Of a stretch of DNA of 64,000 bases, positions 7,784-17,862 are shown one piece after another. A model generated the notes under the pieces. The model was not told the DNA's origin and did no database searches. It saw only the letters and a list, made by a program, of their open reading frames with translations. The stretch is from Rossellomorea aquimaris. Its GTDB lineage: Bacteria; Bacillota; Bacilli; Bacillales; Bacillaceae_B. Each line of letters begins with the position of its first letter. The stretch's first letter is position 1. Location of the stretch: assembly GCF_020172085.1 (NCBI RefSeq), contig NZ_JAIVAT010000003.1, forward strand, positions 1,488,001-1,552,000, in the 5' to 3' direction. The translations under genes were made by a program, and so were the position numbers.

Positions 7784-8848
7784 TTAAGTCAGATCCTTCT
7801 TATTTGCCATCCTCTTTTCATGCTCGATTAACCAATTCTTTCGGGTAACACCGCCTGCATAACCCGCAAGATCACCATTTGCTCTGATCACTCTGTGACA
7901 GGGTATGATGATGGCGAGCTGGTTACATCCATTTGCCCTGGCAACTGCACGAACGGCCGATGGATGATCAATGCTTTCCGCCATGTCGGTATAAGATCTT
8001 GTTTCTCCAAGTGGGATTTTTTTTAGTTCGTACCAAACACTCTGTTGAAATGGCGAGCCAAGCATAGTGAAAGCAGTGTGAAACTCTGACAAATTGCCAT
8101 TGAAATAGTCGGTCAGTTCCTTTTCGATTGAACGAAGAGGTTCAGAGGAACCAGGTATGATTGCTGCCTTTGTTTTCTCCCTTAACCTTTCCACCTCACG
8201 CTCAAGCCCCCGTCTGTCTACAAACTCTAATAAATACAATGACTTGTCATCTGAAATAGCGATCATCGGTCCCAGTTTTGTATCGATCCAAGCCGCTTTT
8301 AACACGGTACTGTGCTGTGAAGATGATGGGGGTGCCCCCATGATCCTCGAAAAAGCATCTCTAAATCCGCTCCCTGACTCATAACCTGATGCATGCTGGG
8401 CATCGATGACCTGCAATCCCGACCTGATTTCCTTCATGGCCAACCCCATTCTGCGTGCTCTTGCATATTCAACAAATGTCATACCGAATCTTTTCTTAAA
8501 TTGTCGCCTTGCAGTGGACGCATCTATAGCTAGCTCCTCCAGATCCTTATTCTTCCATCGTTTCTCAGTGTCACCTTCTACCGCATCCACTAGCATCTTT
8601 ACCACTTCTGAGACACTATTCGGATGAGATAAAGGTTTACACCTCTTACATGGGCGAAAGGACGCCAGAAGTGCTTGCTCTGCCGTCTCGAAGAATTCGC
8701 AGTTCTCGAATTTCGGCTTTCTGGCGGGACATGCCGGCCGGCAAAAGACACCCGTTGTTTTTACTCCAACATAGAATATCCCCTCATAATCCGTTCTTTT
8801 TTCTAACAAAGCCTGATAGTATTCCTTTTGTAAATCCAGCGATATCAT
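7784..8848 (-). CDS. ada: Ada-type DNA alkylation repair protein and regulator
   Basis: 354 residues. N-terminal Ada zinc domain: VFCRPACPARKP and CKRCKPLSHP give four Cys ligands, the first accepting methyl from phosphotriesters. Then an AraC-type helix-turn-helix (residues 85-180, MTFVEYARARRMGLA) and a C-terminal O6-alkylguanine transferase domain with the acceptor motif IIPCHRVI and GYAGGVTRKNWLI. All three parts of enterobacterial Ada are joined here, whereas B. subtilis splits them between AdaA and AdaB. The upstream ATG at 8863 overlaps the ribosome site; the ATG at 8846-8848, 7 nt after GGAGGG, is preferred. Confidence 0.92.
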   Translation of the reverse strand: MISLDLQKEYYQALLEKRTDYEGIFYVGVKTTGVFCRPACPARKPKFENCEFFETAEQALLASFRPCKRCKPLSHPNSVSEVVKMLVDAVEGDTEKRWKNKDLEELAIDASTARRQFKKRFGMTFVEYARARRMGLAMKEIRSGLQVIDAQHASGYESGSGFRDAFSRIMGAPPSSSQHSTVLKAAWIDTKLGPMIAISDDKSLYLLEFVDRRGLEREVERLREKTKAAIIPGSSEPLRSIEKELTDYFNGNLSEFHTAFTMLGSPFQQSVWYELKKIPLGETRSYTDMAESIDHPSAVRAVARANGCNQLAIIIPCHRVIRANGDLAGYAGGVTRKNWLIEHEKRMANKKDLT

Positions 8849-8934
8849 CCACAATCCCTCCACGTCCTATTCTTTCTTTCATTATAATACAAAGCCAAAA
8901 CAACGCCGCCGAAAATCAGGCATCAATATTTCAT

Positions 8935-8948
8935 GAGGGACGGACCTC
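8935..8948. repeat. GGGACGGACCTC dispersed motif, copy 6
   Basis: GAGGGACGGACCTC between ada and the toroid protein gene; itself partly palindromic (GAGG...CCTC). Confidence 0.7.
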
Positions 8949-9031
8949 TGAAAAATCTCTCTAAAAAGCAGGAATTTCACTTATCAATAGATAATGTATA
9001 ACGAATACAAAGAAAGGAAGGAGTTTTCCAC

Positions 9032-9949
9032 ATGTATCTTTCCATCGATCAATGGAAAAAAGCAAAAGATTACATTCAACAGCATGCAAGACCACTTGAA
9101 CAGAAGTTATTCAGCTATTACTTCGAGGAGGGAAGGAAAGAAGAAGTCATAAATGAATTATCCCTCTATCAAAATGAGGATGGAGGATTCGGTCGATCCA
9201 TCGAACCTGACTTTCGCCTGGACAGTTCCTCCCCACTCGCAACCACTATTGGATTACAGAACGCAAAGAATATAGGACTAGATTCCGACCATCCCATCGT
9301 CCAAAAGGCACTCGAATACCTCCATCACACATATGATGAAGAAATCCAAGGATGGAATGCTGTATCAGAGAAGGTCAATTCCGTGCCACATGCTCCTTGG
9401 TGGCACTTTGACCCTAAAAAGGGCCATTGCGGCGTACAAACCACCTGGGCAAATCCCAATGCTGAAATTGTAGGTTACTTTCATCGGTACTCTCCTCAGC
9501 ATTCCCGACTTTCGGAATGGACGGATAAAGCCCTCCATGAGCTTAAACAATTGCCCCATCCTATAGACATGCATGATTTTCTCTGTTATGCGCGAATGTT
9601 GCAAGAGGTTCATGGAGAGACGAAATCGACCTTGTACACCATTCTCATAAGCCATGTCAGGGATACAGTATGTACAGATCCTTCAAAGTGGAATGAGTAC
9701 GTGGCCAAACCACTTCAGGTAGCGAATGAGCCTGCCTCTCCATTTTTTGAAGCTCTTAAAGAGGAGATACACATTCAATTGAATCAGGAGGCAATGAATC
9801 AGTATCCACAAGGTTATTGGCAGCCCAATTGGTCCTGGTTCGGACAATTTGAGAATACTTGGCCCATTGCTGAAACGGAGTGGCGGGGGATTCTGACCCT
9901 GGAAATGTTACGAGTATTTAAGGCGTATGATGGGATAGGTCTTAAATAG
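9032..9949 (+). CDS. Alpha/alpha-toroid (prenyltransferase/terpene cyclase-like) protein of unknown role
   Basis: 305 residues, soluble, no signal peptide. YQNEDGGFGRSIEPDF near residue 48 is the QW/DGGF-type turn seen in squalene cyclase and prenyltransferase toroids; further Trp- and His-rich helices follow (HAPWWHFDP, YPQGYWQPNWSWFGQFE). No cyclase DXDD acid motif is visible, so a cyclase reaction is not supported. ATG after AAGGAG. Stands alone, convergent with mhqD. Confidence 0.7.
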   Translation: MYLSIDQWKKAKDYIQQHARPLEQKLFSYYFEEGRKEEVINELSLYQNEDGGFGRSIEPDFRLDSSSPLATTIGLQNAKNIGLDSDHPIVQKALEYLHHTYDEEIQGWNAVSEKVNSVPHAPWWHFDPKKGHCGVQTTWANPNAEIVGYFHRYSPQHSRLSEWTDKALHELKQLPHPIDMHDFLCYARMLQEVHGETKSTLYTILISHVRDTVCTDPSKWNEYVAKPLQVANEPASPFFEALKEEIHIQLNQEAMNQYPQGYWQPNWSWFGQFENTWPIAETEWRGILTLEMLRVFKAYDGIGLK

Positions 9950-9976
9950 AAGGTGCATATTATTGGGCCATAAATA

Positions 9977-10004
9977 AACACCAGAGACAAATGTCTCCGG
10001 TGTT
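9977..10004. terminator. Bidirectional terminator between toroid gene and mhqD
   Basis: AACACC-GAGACA / TGTCTC-GGTGTT stem with one mismatch, lying between convergent stops. Confidence 0.75.
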
Positions 10005-10011
10005 CTTTCCA

Positions 10012-10617
10012 TTATTGAAAGTTATTGACAAACCAACTCTTCGCTTCTTCTACTTCTTCCCTGCGAAGCTCATGTCCGCCATCTGTCCAAAACTCCGTAA
10101 CAGGAGAATGAGCATCCTTTAGATTTTTTACAAGTTCCCTGGTTTCTTCTGTAGGGATAAGAGGATCTCGTTTCCCTGCTCCTATAAATACGTGAACCCT
10201 ATTCAAATCAGGGAGATCCACTCCACGCCTTGGTACCATGGCATGAAATAACATGGCTCCTTTTAACGATCCAGGAATGTGATATATCAGGCTTGCTGCG
10301 ATATTGGCACCATTGGAATACCCCAAGGCTACTACATTATCCCGATCAAAACCGTAAGTTTCAGCGCTTGAATCAATAAATTCATTTAATTCCCCTGTAC
10401 GGAAAACCAAATCTTCCTCATCGAAGACTCCTTCTCGTAAGCGTGCAAAAAACCGTGCCATCCCATTTTCATCCACGTTCCCTTTCACACTTAAAACCGA
10501 AGCTTCCGGTGCAATCATCCCGGCAAGGGGGAGTAAATCGCGTTCATCTCCTCCTGTTCCATGAAGTAATAAGAGTGTAGGCAAATTTTTGTTTCCCTGT
10601 TTGAAAATATGTTTCAC
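10012..10617 (-). CDS. mhqD: MhqD-like carboxylesterase/hydrolase
   Basis: 201 residues. LLLLHGTGGDERDL oxyanion motif, nucleophile GYSNGAN (Ser near 102), Asp in GAGKRDPLIPTEE and His in DGGHELRREE: phospholipase/carboxylesterase family. In B. subtilis MhqD sits with MhqO under MhqR and helps in resistance to quinones. Start GTG after AAAGGAGGGAG; only one base separates it from the mhqO stop, so translation is probably coupled. Confidence 0.88.
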   Translation of the reverse strand: MKHIFKQGNKNLPTLLLLHGTGGDERDLLPLAGMIAPEASVLSVKGNVDENGMARFFARLREGVFDEEDLVFRTGELNEFIDSSAETYGFDRDNVVALGYSNGANIAASLIYHIPGSLKGAMLFHAMVPRRGVDLPDLNRVHVFIGAGKRDPLIPTEETRELVKNLKDAHSPVTEFWTDGGHELRREEVEEAKSWFVNNFQ

Positions 10618-10618
10618 A

Positions 10619-11611
10619 TTATCTCCCTCCTTTCTCTTTCGTATCCAAAGGCTTTAACTTCGCTTCAATGGATTCTCTTTGGGCTTCAAAATATGGAGGG
10701 AGAGATAAATTCTCGCCTAATGTATCGAAATCCTCATCCGTTTCGAATCCAGGACCATCTGTTGCAAGTTCAAAGAGAATTCCATTCGGTTCACGGAAGT
10801 AGAGGGAACGGAAATAGTATCGCTCAACAAAACCTGAGTTCGGCAAGCGATTTTCATTGAGCCACTCGACCCACTTATGAAGTTCCTGTTCGTCTTCTAC
10901 ACGGAACGCAACATGGTGGACACTTCCTCTACCAGGCCTTTCCCGGGGGATGTCGCTTCTTTCTTGGAGATACACCTCTCCTCCGGTTCCTCCTTCACCT
11001 GTTTCAAATACACGTATATCAGGCTGCCCTTCTATGTCGGAAGGAAACTTTCTCGTTTCTCTAAAGCCCAAAACCTTCGTCAGGACCACTGCTGTGTCAT
11101 CCCCGCGGGCAACGGTCAACGTGATGGGACCTAAACCGACCACCCCGTGTTCTACAGGAACAGGACTCTTATCCCACGGTTTCCCACCTGCAACCCCTTC
11201 ATTCAATTCATCTGAAACAAGCATGAGCCGCTGACCTTCGAAATCACGAAATCTTAAGCTTGCACGCCCTGTATGATGGGAAATATCTTCATGATCGATA
11301 CCCAACTCTTCAAAACGTCGTTTCCAGTAAAACAGAGATTCATCGGTGTTCACTCTAAGTGCGGTTAATGAGATACTGTTCGTACCCTCATAGGTGTTCC
11401 CTGCATGTGGAATCTCAAAGAATGTCAGGTCCGTTCCCGGGTTCCCCCTCTCATCTGCATAGAATAGGTGATAAACCGACGTATCGTCCTGATTGATGGA
11501 TTTCTTCACTAATCGAAGTCCGAGTGTCTCGGTATAAAATTCAAAGTTTTTCTTGGCATTAGCCGTAATGGCAGAAACGTGATGCTGCCCTTTTAATGGT
11601 TTCAATTTCAT
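10619..11611 (-). CDS. mhqO: Ring-cleaving dioxygenase of the MhqO/MhqE type
   Basis: 330 residues with two vicinal-oxygen-chelate halves. Metal ligands: His in GQHHVSAIT (N-terminus), His in SVHHVAFRV near 225 and Glu in GILFELATDGPGF near 280. In B. subtilis this protein opens hydroquinone or catechol rings during quinone stress. ATG 10 nt after AAGGAG. First gene of the mhqO-mhqD pair, behind an MhqR-type operator. Confidence 0.9.
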   Translation of the reverse strand: MKLKPLKGQHHVSAITANAKKNFEFYTETLGLRLVKKSINQDDTSVYHLFYADERGNPGTDLTFFEIPHAGNTYEGTNSISLTALRVNTDESLFYWKRRFEELGIDHEDISHHTGRASLRFRDFEGQRLMLVSDELNEGVAGGKPWDKSPVPVEHGVVGLGPITLTVARGDDTAVVLTKVLGFRETRKFPSDIEGQPDIRVFETGEGGTGGEVYLQERSDIPRERPGRGSVHHVAFRVEDEQELHKWVEWLNENRLPNSGFVERYYFRSLYFREPNGILFELATDGPGFETDEDFDTLGENLSLPPYFEAQRESIEAKLKPLDTKEKGGR

Positions 11612-11654
11612 CTGATCTTCACTCCTTAAGGAATAGTATTTACCTTATAGTTGT

Positions 11655-11687
11655 ATCATACACGATAATTATCTTTAATTCAAGATA
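11655..11687 (-). promoter_or_regulatory. Sigma-A promoter of mhqOD with overlapping MhqR-type operator
   Basis: On the minus strand, -35 TTGAAT (11678-11683), 17-bp spacer, -10 TATGAT (11655-11660). A TATCTT-6-AAGATA inverted repeat (11670-11687) covers the -35 box, similar to the MhqR operator described for B. subtilis, so repression by a MarR-family quinone sensor is likely. The regulator gene is not in this window. Confidence 0.7.
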
Positions 11688-11845
11688 TTTAATTTCAAGG
11701 TATTGACCATACCATTTTCGAGTTGTAATTTTCCTTGCAATCAAACTCGCAAAAAAAAAAACATCCATACATATAGATGCTCAATTTTTTCATTTTCCTG
11801 AAGTTTAGATGAAACTCTATCCCTATCTCCCCTCATAGTTCGTTC

Positions 11846-11959
11846 TTAAACACACTCACCGATTATTCTAACCCCATGATCGGCTACATTCCGCCTTTTT
11901 CCCACCTCGATGCATTCTCTCTTTGATAATATCTCATTAGAAATCAGAATAATGAGCAT
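11846..11959 (-). other. Possible short or decayed ORF in the gap upstream of mhqO
   Basis: 37-codon frame from ATG 11957-11959. Its middle (SKRECIEVGKRRNVADHGV) faintly resembles the first helix of Spo0E-type phosphatases, but the SQELD core is absent. No good ribosome site. A weak hairpin followed by twelve T lies downstream on the same strand near 11749-11781. The remaining gap 11690-12030 shows nothing else convincing. Confidence 0.2.
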
Positions 11960-12033
11960 TTTCTAAAAACACTACACTATTTTGTAATTACACTCTACAA
12001 TTCACAATATAAAGTGTATAATGATGGTATATA

Positions 12034-12375
12034 GTGAGAAAAAGGCAGCAAGGATTGTCTCGATATACTATTTTGATGTATAGGGATCTCCTGATAGATA
12101 CCAACCTCGAGTCTTCATATGATATCGTAAAGGTGCTACTGAGTCATACGTCAAAATTGTTGGGAGCTGATTTGAGTATGAAGAACAATCTGACTCGCAA
12201 GTGTATTGAAACACTTGCTATCCAAAGTGCCTATCATTTCTGTGTTTCAATCGGAATTAAACCTAGTTTGCTGAATCTATCAATGGTCACAGGATTCTCA
12301 GAAGAAAAAATACTGGAAATACTTGAAACAACGTTTAGTAATGAAAGTGTTAAAGCAGAAAATCACTCTCTATAA
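12034..12375 (+). CDS. Orphan hypothetical protein
   Basis: 113 residues from GTG at 12034; a later ATG (12076) is an alternative because no clear ribosome site favours the first. Helical, soluble, ending GFSEEKILEILETTFSN. No family recognised. TATAAT at 12018-12023 gives a possible -10. Convergent with metH and closed by the shared terminator, which supports a real transcript. Confidence 0.5.
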   Translation: MRKRQQGLSRYTILMYRDLLIDTNLESSYDIVKVLLSHTSKLLGADLSMKNNLTRKCIETLAIQSAYHFCVSIGIKPSLLNLSMVTGFSEEKILEILETTFSNESVKAENHSL

Positions 12376-12524
12376 CTTCTGTGTTTCCCCTTTATTACTC
12401 TACAAGTCGACTATCCTTCATCCTCTAACCTTAAACTTTAAGTTCTCTCATTATCACCTATCCATTTTTATTTTGACAAAGTCGATCTCTATAAGAATAG
12501 ATTAGAACATATCGCCATAAGTGT

Positions 12525-12558
12525 AAAAGGCAACTCCATTTTTTGAAGTTGCCTTTTT
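12525..12558. terminator. Bidirectional terminator between orphan gene and metH
   Basis: AAAAGGCAACT / AGTTGCCTTTT stem, 11 bp, T tract on both strands; lies just after the metH stop. Confidence 0.85.
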
Positions 12559-12568
12559 AATATGAGTA

Positions 12569-15500
12569 TTATAATACATTAAAATATCTTGCTTCCGGAT
12601 GAGCGAAAACCATCGCTGTTACGGATGCTTCAGGTTCCATCATGCAACCGTCTGTTAGTTGGATCCCTATCTTTTCGGGTTGAATGAGCTTAAACAGCTT
12701 CTTCTGATCTTCCAGTTCGGGACAGGCAGGATACCCAAATGAGAAACGCTGCCCTTGATAGTGCGTCCTAAAGCGGTCCTGCATAGTAAAGTCAACAGGG
12801 TCAGGGAATCCCCATCTGCTTCTCATCATTTCATGCACCCTTTCAGCGAGCCCTTCTGCTGTTTCTAAAGCAAGTGCCTGTAATGCATGACTTTCGAGGA
12901 ATCTGCCTTCTTTCTTCAATTCGTTTGCCCATTGCCTGATTTTCACACCTGCTGTTACAGCAAAGAATCCGACATAATCCATATCTCCGCTATCTACAGA
13001 TCGCAGGTAATCGGCTAAACATAAATGTTGATTCCCAACCTGCCTCGGAAAATGAAATCTCTCTATTTCAATAGAAAGGTCTTCCGGATGATAAATCACG
13101 ACATCATCACCATCTGACTGAGCAGGAAAGAATTGATATCGTGCAGATGCCTGAATCATCCCTTTCTTTTTTGCTTTATGGAACAGGTCATCCGTCATCT
13201 CTTTCAGTCCGATGGTTCTCTCGTCCTCTTCTTCCAGTAATCTTGATATTTTCCCTTTAATCCCCAGGTGATGGCCGAGAAGCATTTGCTGATTCACGTA
13301 GGGCTGTATTTGATCCAGTGAAAATTCTCTTATGGTATGGGGAATCAGGTCTGATGGGACATGGACCAACACATCTTTAGATACGGCTGATCGTACTTTG
13401 ACTGCAACCGATGAAGGAGACTGTGTTGAAGTTTCTTCGTTGAGAGACAGCCTTTTCTTCTTTTCACGGCTCTCCTCTTCCAGCTCAATCCTTGTTTCTT
13501 CATGTTGAATTCCATTCATGATGCTTAACCCATCCATTGCATCCTTCGCGTAAAGGACCATACCATCGTATTCCCGCCCAATCTTGTTCGTAGTGAATTT
13601 CCTTGTAAGCGCCGCTCCACCTACCACAAGAGGTACTGATATATTTGACTGCTTCAAATCCTGGGCCGTAATGACCATTTGTTGGGCTGACTTCACAAGG
13701 AGCCCAGACAAGCCTACAATATCAGGCTCTTCTTTCCTGATGACTTCGATCAGTTCCTGCGGTGTGACTTTAATACCTAAATCAATGACTTCATACCCAT
13801 TATTACTAAGAATGATATCCACCAGGTTTTTACCGATATCATGGACATCTCCCTTTACGGTAGCCAAAATCACTTTCCCTTTCGAAGAAGAACTTTCCGT
13901 TTGTTCCATATGTGGTTCCAAATGAGCAACGGAAGCCTTCATCACTTCAGCACTCTGCAAGACTTCTGCAACTATCAGCTGATTATCATTGAAGAGTTTC
14001 CCGACTTCACTCATCCCGGCCATAAGCGGACCATTGATGATATCAAGGGGAGCATCATATTGCTGAAGGGCAAGGTTCAAGTCATCAATCAACCCTTCTT
14101 TTGTCCCTTCTACAACATAATGTGCCAATCTCTCTTCCAACGTCATTGTATTGACAGGGACCTTGACTTCTTTCTTTTTCCCTCTATAAAATGCTGTGAA
14201 GTCAGCCAATACCTCATCAGTCGTCTCAAATAGCAGTTTCTCAGCCATTTTCACTTCTTCTTCGGGTATCGAGGCAAATCGCTCCAGTTTTTCCGTATTG
14301 ACAATGGCATAATCAAGTCCTGCTTTCGTGCAATGGTAAAGGTACACAGCATTCAGGACTTCTCTTCCGACAGGCGGCAGGCCAAATGAAACATTGCTTA
14401 CCCCTAAGATATGAGGACATTCCGGCAGGATTTCTTTGATCTGTCTTATTCCCTCGACAGTTGCCCCTGCTGATCCGATGTATTGCTGATCCCCTGTCCC
14501 AACGGGGAATACAAGAGGATCAAAGATGATATCTTCTGAAGCGATGCCGTATTTCTCTGTTAATAATGTATGGGAACGAAGGGCAATTTCCACCTTACGA
14601 TCTGTTGTTACTCCCATTCCTTTCTCATCGATCGTTCCGACTACAACCGCGGCTCCGTATTCCTTCATCAACTTGGTTACTTTCTCAAACCGCTCTTCAC
14701 CGTCTTCAAGATTGATCGAGTTGATGATCACCTTTCCTTGAGAATATTTCAATGCAGCCTCAAGTACTTTCTCATCGGTTGAGTCTATAACAAGGGGAAC
14801 TTTTACTTTTTTCACGACCTCCTGGATAAATACATTCATATCCTCCACTTCTTCACGATCGGGGTCCGCGAGGCAGATATCGATCACCTGGGCACCATTT
14901 TTCACCTGCGCCCTCGCAATTTCTGACGCTTCTTCTATCTTATTTTCAGCAATCAACCGTTTAAATTTACGAGAGCCGATGACATTCGTCCGTTCTCCGA
15001 CGAGGATCGGTCTTCTATCTTCATCCTCATAGATAAAAGGCTCAATTCCCGATACAGCATGAGGATGAGAAGCGATGGGTTTACGAGGTGGAAGTCCCTT
15101 CACTGCTTCTGAAAGAGCGCGAATATGATCCGGCGTCGTGCCGCAACATCCTCCAACAAGATTCAACCAGCCTTTCTCTGCAAAGCCCTTCATTTTTACA
15201 CTGAGTGAATCCGCCGTCTCATTGTAATTCCCTTCTTCATCCGGCAAGCCTGCATTCGGATAACAGCTTATATAGGTAGTGGCCAGACCCGATAAGGAAC
15301 GAATATGGTCGCGCATAAACTCAGGTCCCGTTGCACAGTTCAAGCCGACTACCAGGGGATTTAAGTGTTCAAGGGATAAATAAAAAGCCTCGATATTCTG
15401 TCCTGCAAGAGTCGTGCCCATCGGCTCGATCGTACCAGATAATAAGATAGGGATTTCTTTCTCCCTGGATTCAAAGGCTTTACGAATTCCGAGATTTGCA

Positions 15501-16015
15501 GCTTTCACATTCAATGCATCTTGACTCGTTTCAAGAAGCATTACATCTACTCCTCCATCGAGAAGACCTTCTGCCTGTATCCGGTAGTTATCCACTAACT
15601 CATCGAAGCTTATTCCTCCAGTAACGGATAAAGTTTTGGTTGTTGGACCGAGAGAACCGGCCACAAATCTTGGCCACTCCTTTGTAGAAATTTCCTGTAC
15701 CGCCTTTTTGGCGATTTCGGCTGCAACTTTATTGATTTCATATGCTTTAGCTCCCAGATCATATTCGTCGAGTACGATGGGGGTTGCACCGAATGTATTC
15801 GTTTCGATCACATCAGCCCCAGCAGCTAAATATTCCAGATGAATCTGATGGATGACTCCCGGTCTCGTCAATACTAGATTTTCATTACATCCTTCAAGCT
15901 CTTCCCCCCCAAAGTCCTCTGGAGATAAGTTTGCCTGCTGCAGCATCGTTCCCATTGCTCCATCGAGAACGAGGATCTTTTTCCTAAGCTGTTCTTCAAA
16001 CAAGGTGATGGTCAT
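12569..16015 (-). CDS. metH: Cobalamin-dependent methionine synthase
   Basis: 1148 residues, the full four-module enzyme. Homocysteine domain with LDGAMGTML at the start and zinc cysteines in GLNCATG and [10 protein letters not shown] (about 235-305); pterin domain (about 350-600, [18 protein letters not shown]); cobalamin domain with the cap and DVHDIGKN (His ligand to cobalt, near 745); C-terminal AdoMet reactivation domain ([27 protein letters not shown]). It transfers methyl from 5-methyl-THF to homocysteine. The ATG at 16013-16015 has an AGAGAGG site; the frame's earlier start lies inside yitJ. It overlaps the end of yitJ by 20 bp and closes the met operon. Confidence 0.96.
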   Translation of the reverse strand: MTITLFEEQLRKKILVLDGAMGTMLQQANLSPEDFGGEELEGCNENLVLTRPGVIHQIHLEYLAAGADVIETNTFGATPIVLDEYDLGAKAYEINKVAAEIAKKAVQEISTKEWPRFVAGSLGPTTKTLSVTGGISFDELVDNYRIQAEGLLDGGVDVMLLETSQDALNVKAANLGIRKAFESREKEIPILLSGTIEPMGTTLAGQNIEAFYLSLEHLNPLVVGLNCATGPEFMRDHIRSLSGLATTYISCYPNAGLPDEEGNYNETADSLSVKMKGFAEKGWLNLVGGCCGTTPDHIRALSEAVKGLPPRKPIASHPHAVSGIEPFIYEDEDRRPILVGERTNVIGSRKFKRLIAENKIEEASEIARAQVKNGAQVIDICLADPDREEVEDMNVFIQEVVKKVKVPLVIDSTDEKVLEAALKYSQGKVIINSINLEDGEERFEKVTKLMKEYGAAVVVGTIDEKGMGVTTDRKVEIALRSHTLLTEKYGIASEDIIFDPLVFPVGTGDQQYIGSAGATVEGIRQIKEILPECPHILGVSNVSFGLPPVGREVLNAVYLYHCTKAGLDYAIVNTEKLERFASIPEEEVKMAEKLLFETTDEVLADFTAFYRGKKKEVKVPVNTMTLEERLAHYVVEGTKEGLIDDLNLALQQYDAPLDIINGPLMAGMSEVGKLFNDNQLIVAEVLQSAEVMKASVAHLEPHMEQTESSSSKGKVILATVKGDVHDIGKNLVDIILSNNGYEVIDLGIKVTPQELIEVIRKEEPDIVGLSGLLVKSAQQMVITAQDLKQSNISVPLVVGGAALTRKFTTNKIGREYDGMVLYAKDAMDGLSIMNGIQHEETRIELEEESREKKKRLSLNEETSTQSPSSVAVKVRSAVSKDVLVHVPSDLIPHTIREFSLDQIQPYVNQQMLLGHHLGIKGKISRLLEEEDERTIGLKEMTDDLFHKAKKKGMIQASARYQFFPAQSDGDDVVIYHPEDLSIEIERFHFPRQVGNQHLCLADYLRSVDSGDMDYVGFFAVTAGVKIRQWANELKKEGRFLESHALQALALETAEGLAERVHEMMRSRWGFPDPVDFTMQDRFRTHYQGQRFSFGYPACPELEDQKKLFKLIQPEKIGIQLTDGCMMEPEASVTAMVFAHPEARYFNVL

Positions 16016-17846
16016 AGGGAACCTCTCTTTCTGTATTGGTTTTCTCTTGTATATAGTGGACAAGTTCAATGCTCATATCATAACGTACAAAAGGTGTGAT
16101 GAGATAAATTCCGTTAAACAGCTCCACTGCAGTATCCAATAAGCCTTTAGCAATTTCCATACCTACCGTCCTAGCAATGACAGGATCAGTTCCTGCTTCC
16201 TTCATTCTGCGTCTTGTTTCCTCAGGGACATTGATACCTGGAACTTCATGATGGAGAAATTCTGCATTCCTTGAACTGATTAAAGGCATGATCCCAATAA
16301 AGATGGGAACATCGAGATGCTTGGTGGCTTCATGCACTTGTATAAGCTGCTCTTTCCCGAAGATCGGTTGGGAAATAAAATAGTCTGCTCCTGCTTTCTT
16401 TTTCCTTTCTAATCTTTTCACAGAAGCGTCCAAGTGACGGAAATTGGGATTAAATGCTGCACCTACTGAGAATTGAGTGCGTTCCCGAAGTGATTTACCT
16501 GAAAAGGAAATTCCCTCATTGTTCTGTTTAATGAGTTCAATCAGTTCAAGTGATGACAAATCATATACGGACGCTGCACCTGGAAAATCACCAATCTTCG
16601 CAGGATCCCCTGTAATGGCTAATATATTGTGAATCCCTAACGTGTGCAGGCCCATTAAATGGGACTGCAAGCCTATCAGGTTGCGATCCCGGCACGTAAT
16701 ATGGACCAGTGGTGTCAAATCGAGTTGAGACTGGACAAGGCTACCGATCGCATCATTACTGATACGGGGAGATGCTAAAGGGTTGTCAGCAAGAGTCAGC
16801 GCATCGATTCCAGCTTCCTTTAATGCCTTGGCTCCTTGAAAGAATCGTTTTGTGTCAAGATGCTTTGGTGGATCAAGTTCGACAATGATCGTTTTCTTCT
16901 TTCTTACCTGCTCATGCAGCAAGTTGCCCTTGACGGGAGCTGCAGACAATGGAACGGCTTTTTTCTTTTTCACCACTTTCTCTCTAACTGGCTCACGGCT
17001 TTTTAACCTCTCGGCCACTGAACGAATGTGGTCAGGTGTCGTCCCGCAGCAGCCCCCAATGATTCTGACACCCTGTTGCCGTAGTTCATTACTGATATCC
17101 CCAAAGTAATCAGGTTCAGCTGAATAATAAAACCTGCCTTCTTCATAGTTTGGAAGGCTGGCGTTGGGATAGACGGAAAGGAAGGCCCGTTTAGGCAATG
17201 GAACTTCTTCCAAAGAGTTGACCATGTGGAATGGTCCCATACGGCAATTGATACCGACAACATCGGCCCCATGCAATTCTAAATGGTGAAGCGCGTCTTT
17301 TAATTCCATTCCATTCTGAAGGACTCCCGTCTCATGCAGTGAAACTTGAGCAATGACCGGAATGTCCGCCTCGCGTTTGGCAATGTCCAGCACAGTGGTT
17401 AATTCTTCAAAGTCATAATAGGTTTCAAGGAGAATACCGTCTACACCTTCTAATAATAGACAGTACAGCTGTTCCCGGAAGCTCCGTTTGATTTCTTCCA
17501 GTGGCACATTTTGTTTAATGGCCCTTATGCCCCCGATGGTCCCTAAAATATACGTCTTGTTTCCAGCTGCTTTTTTTGCAAGTCTCACGGCTGCTGTATT
17601 GATTTCCTTAACCGAATCTTCCAAACCGTATCTAGAAAGCTTTTGATAATTAGCTCCGTACGTATTGGTCTGAATGATATCTGCTCCTGCATCAATATAC
17701 TCTTTATGGACTTTCAATACTTCATTTGGGTGAGAAAGATTCAATTCTTCGAAACATCTGTCCACTCCATATGAATACAATAATGTCCCTATAGCGCCAT
17801 CTGCGATCAAGATTCTCTCTTTCAGTGCATCAAGGAACGGTTTCAC
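15996..17846 (-). CDS. yitJ: Bifunctional homocysteine S-methyltransferase / methylenetetrahydrofolate reductase
   Basis: 616 residues. Residues 1-300 form a homocysteine methyltransferase barrel ([11 protein letters not shown]; zinc cysteines in GINCRMGP and [11 protein letters not shown]); residues 320-600 form a MetF-type reductase ([29 protein letters not shown]). The fusion makes 5-methyl-THF and holds a methyl-transfer domain, feeding MetH. GTG start after AAGGAGGGG. 16 bp after metC. Confidence 0.94.
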   Translation of the reverse strand: MKPFLDALKERILIADGAIGTLLYSYGVDRCFEELNLSHPNEVLKVHKEYIDAGADIIQTNTYGANYQKLSRYGLEDSVKEINTAAVRLAKKAAGNKTYILGTIGGIRAIKQNVPLEEIKRSFREQLYCLLLEGVDGILLETYYDFEELTTVLDIAKREADIPVIAQVSLHETGVLQNGMELKDALHHLELHGADVVGINCRMGPFHMVNSLEEVPLPKRAFLSVYPNASLPNYEEGRFYYSAEPDYFGDISNELRQQGVRIIGGCCGTTPDHIRSVAERLKSREPVREKVVKKKKAVPLSAAPVKGNLLHEQVRKKKTIIVELDPPKHLDTKRFFQGAKALKEAGIDALTLADNPLASPRISNDAIGSLVQSQLDLTPLVHITCRDRNLIGLQSHLMGLHTLGIHNILAITGDPAKIGDFPGAASVYDLSSLELIELIKQNNEGISFSGKSLRERTQFSVGAAFNPNFRHLDASVKRLERKKKAGADYFISQPIFGKEQLIQVHEATKHLDVPIFIGIMPLISSRNAEFLHHEVPGINVPEETRRRMKEAGTDPVIARTVGMEIAKGLLDTAVELFNGIYLITPFVRYDMSIELVHYIQEKTNTEREVPYDHHLV

Positions 17847-17862
17847 GCCATCCCCTCCTTTA

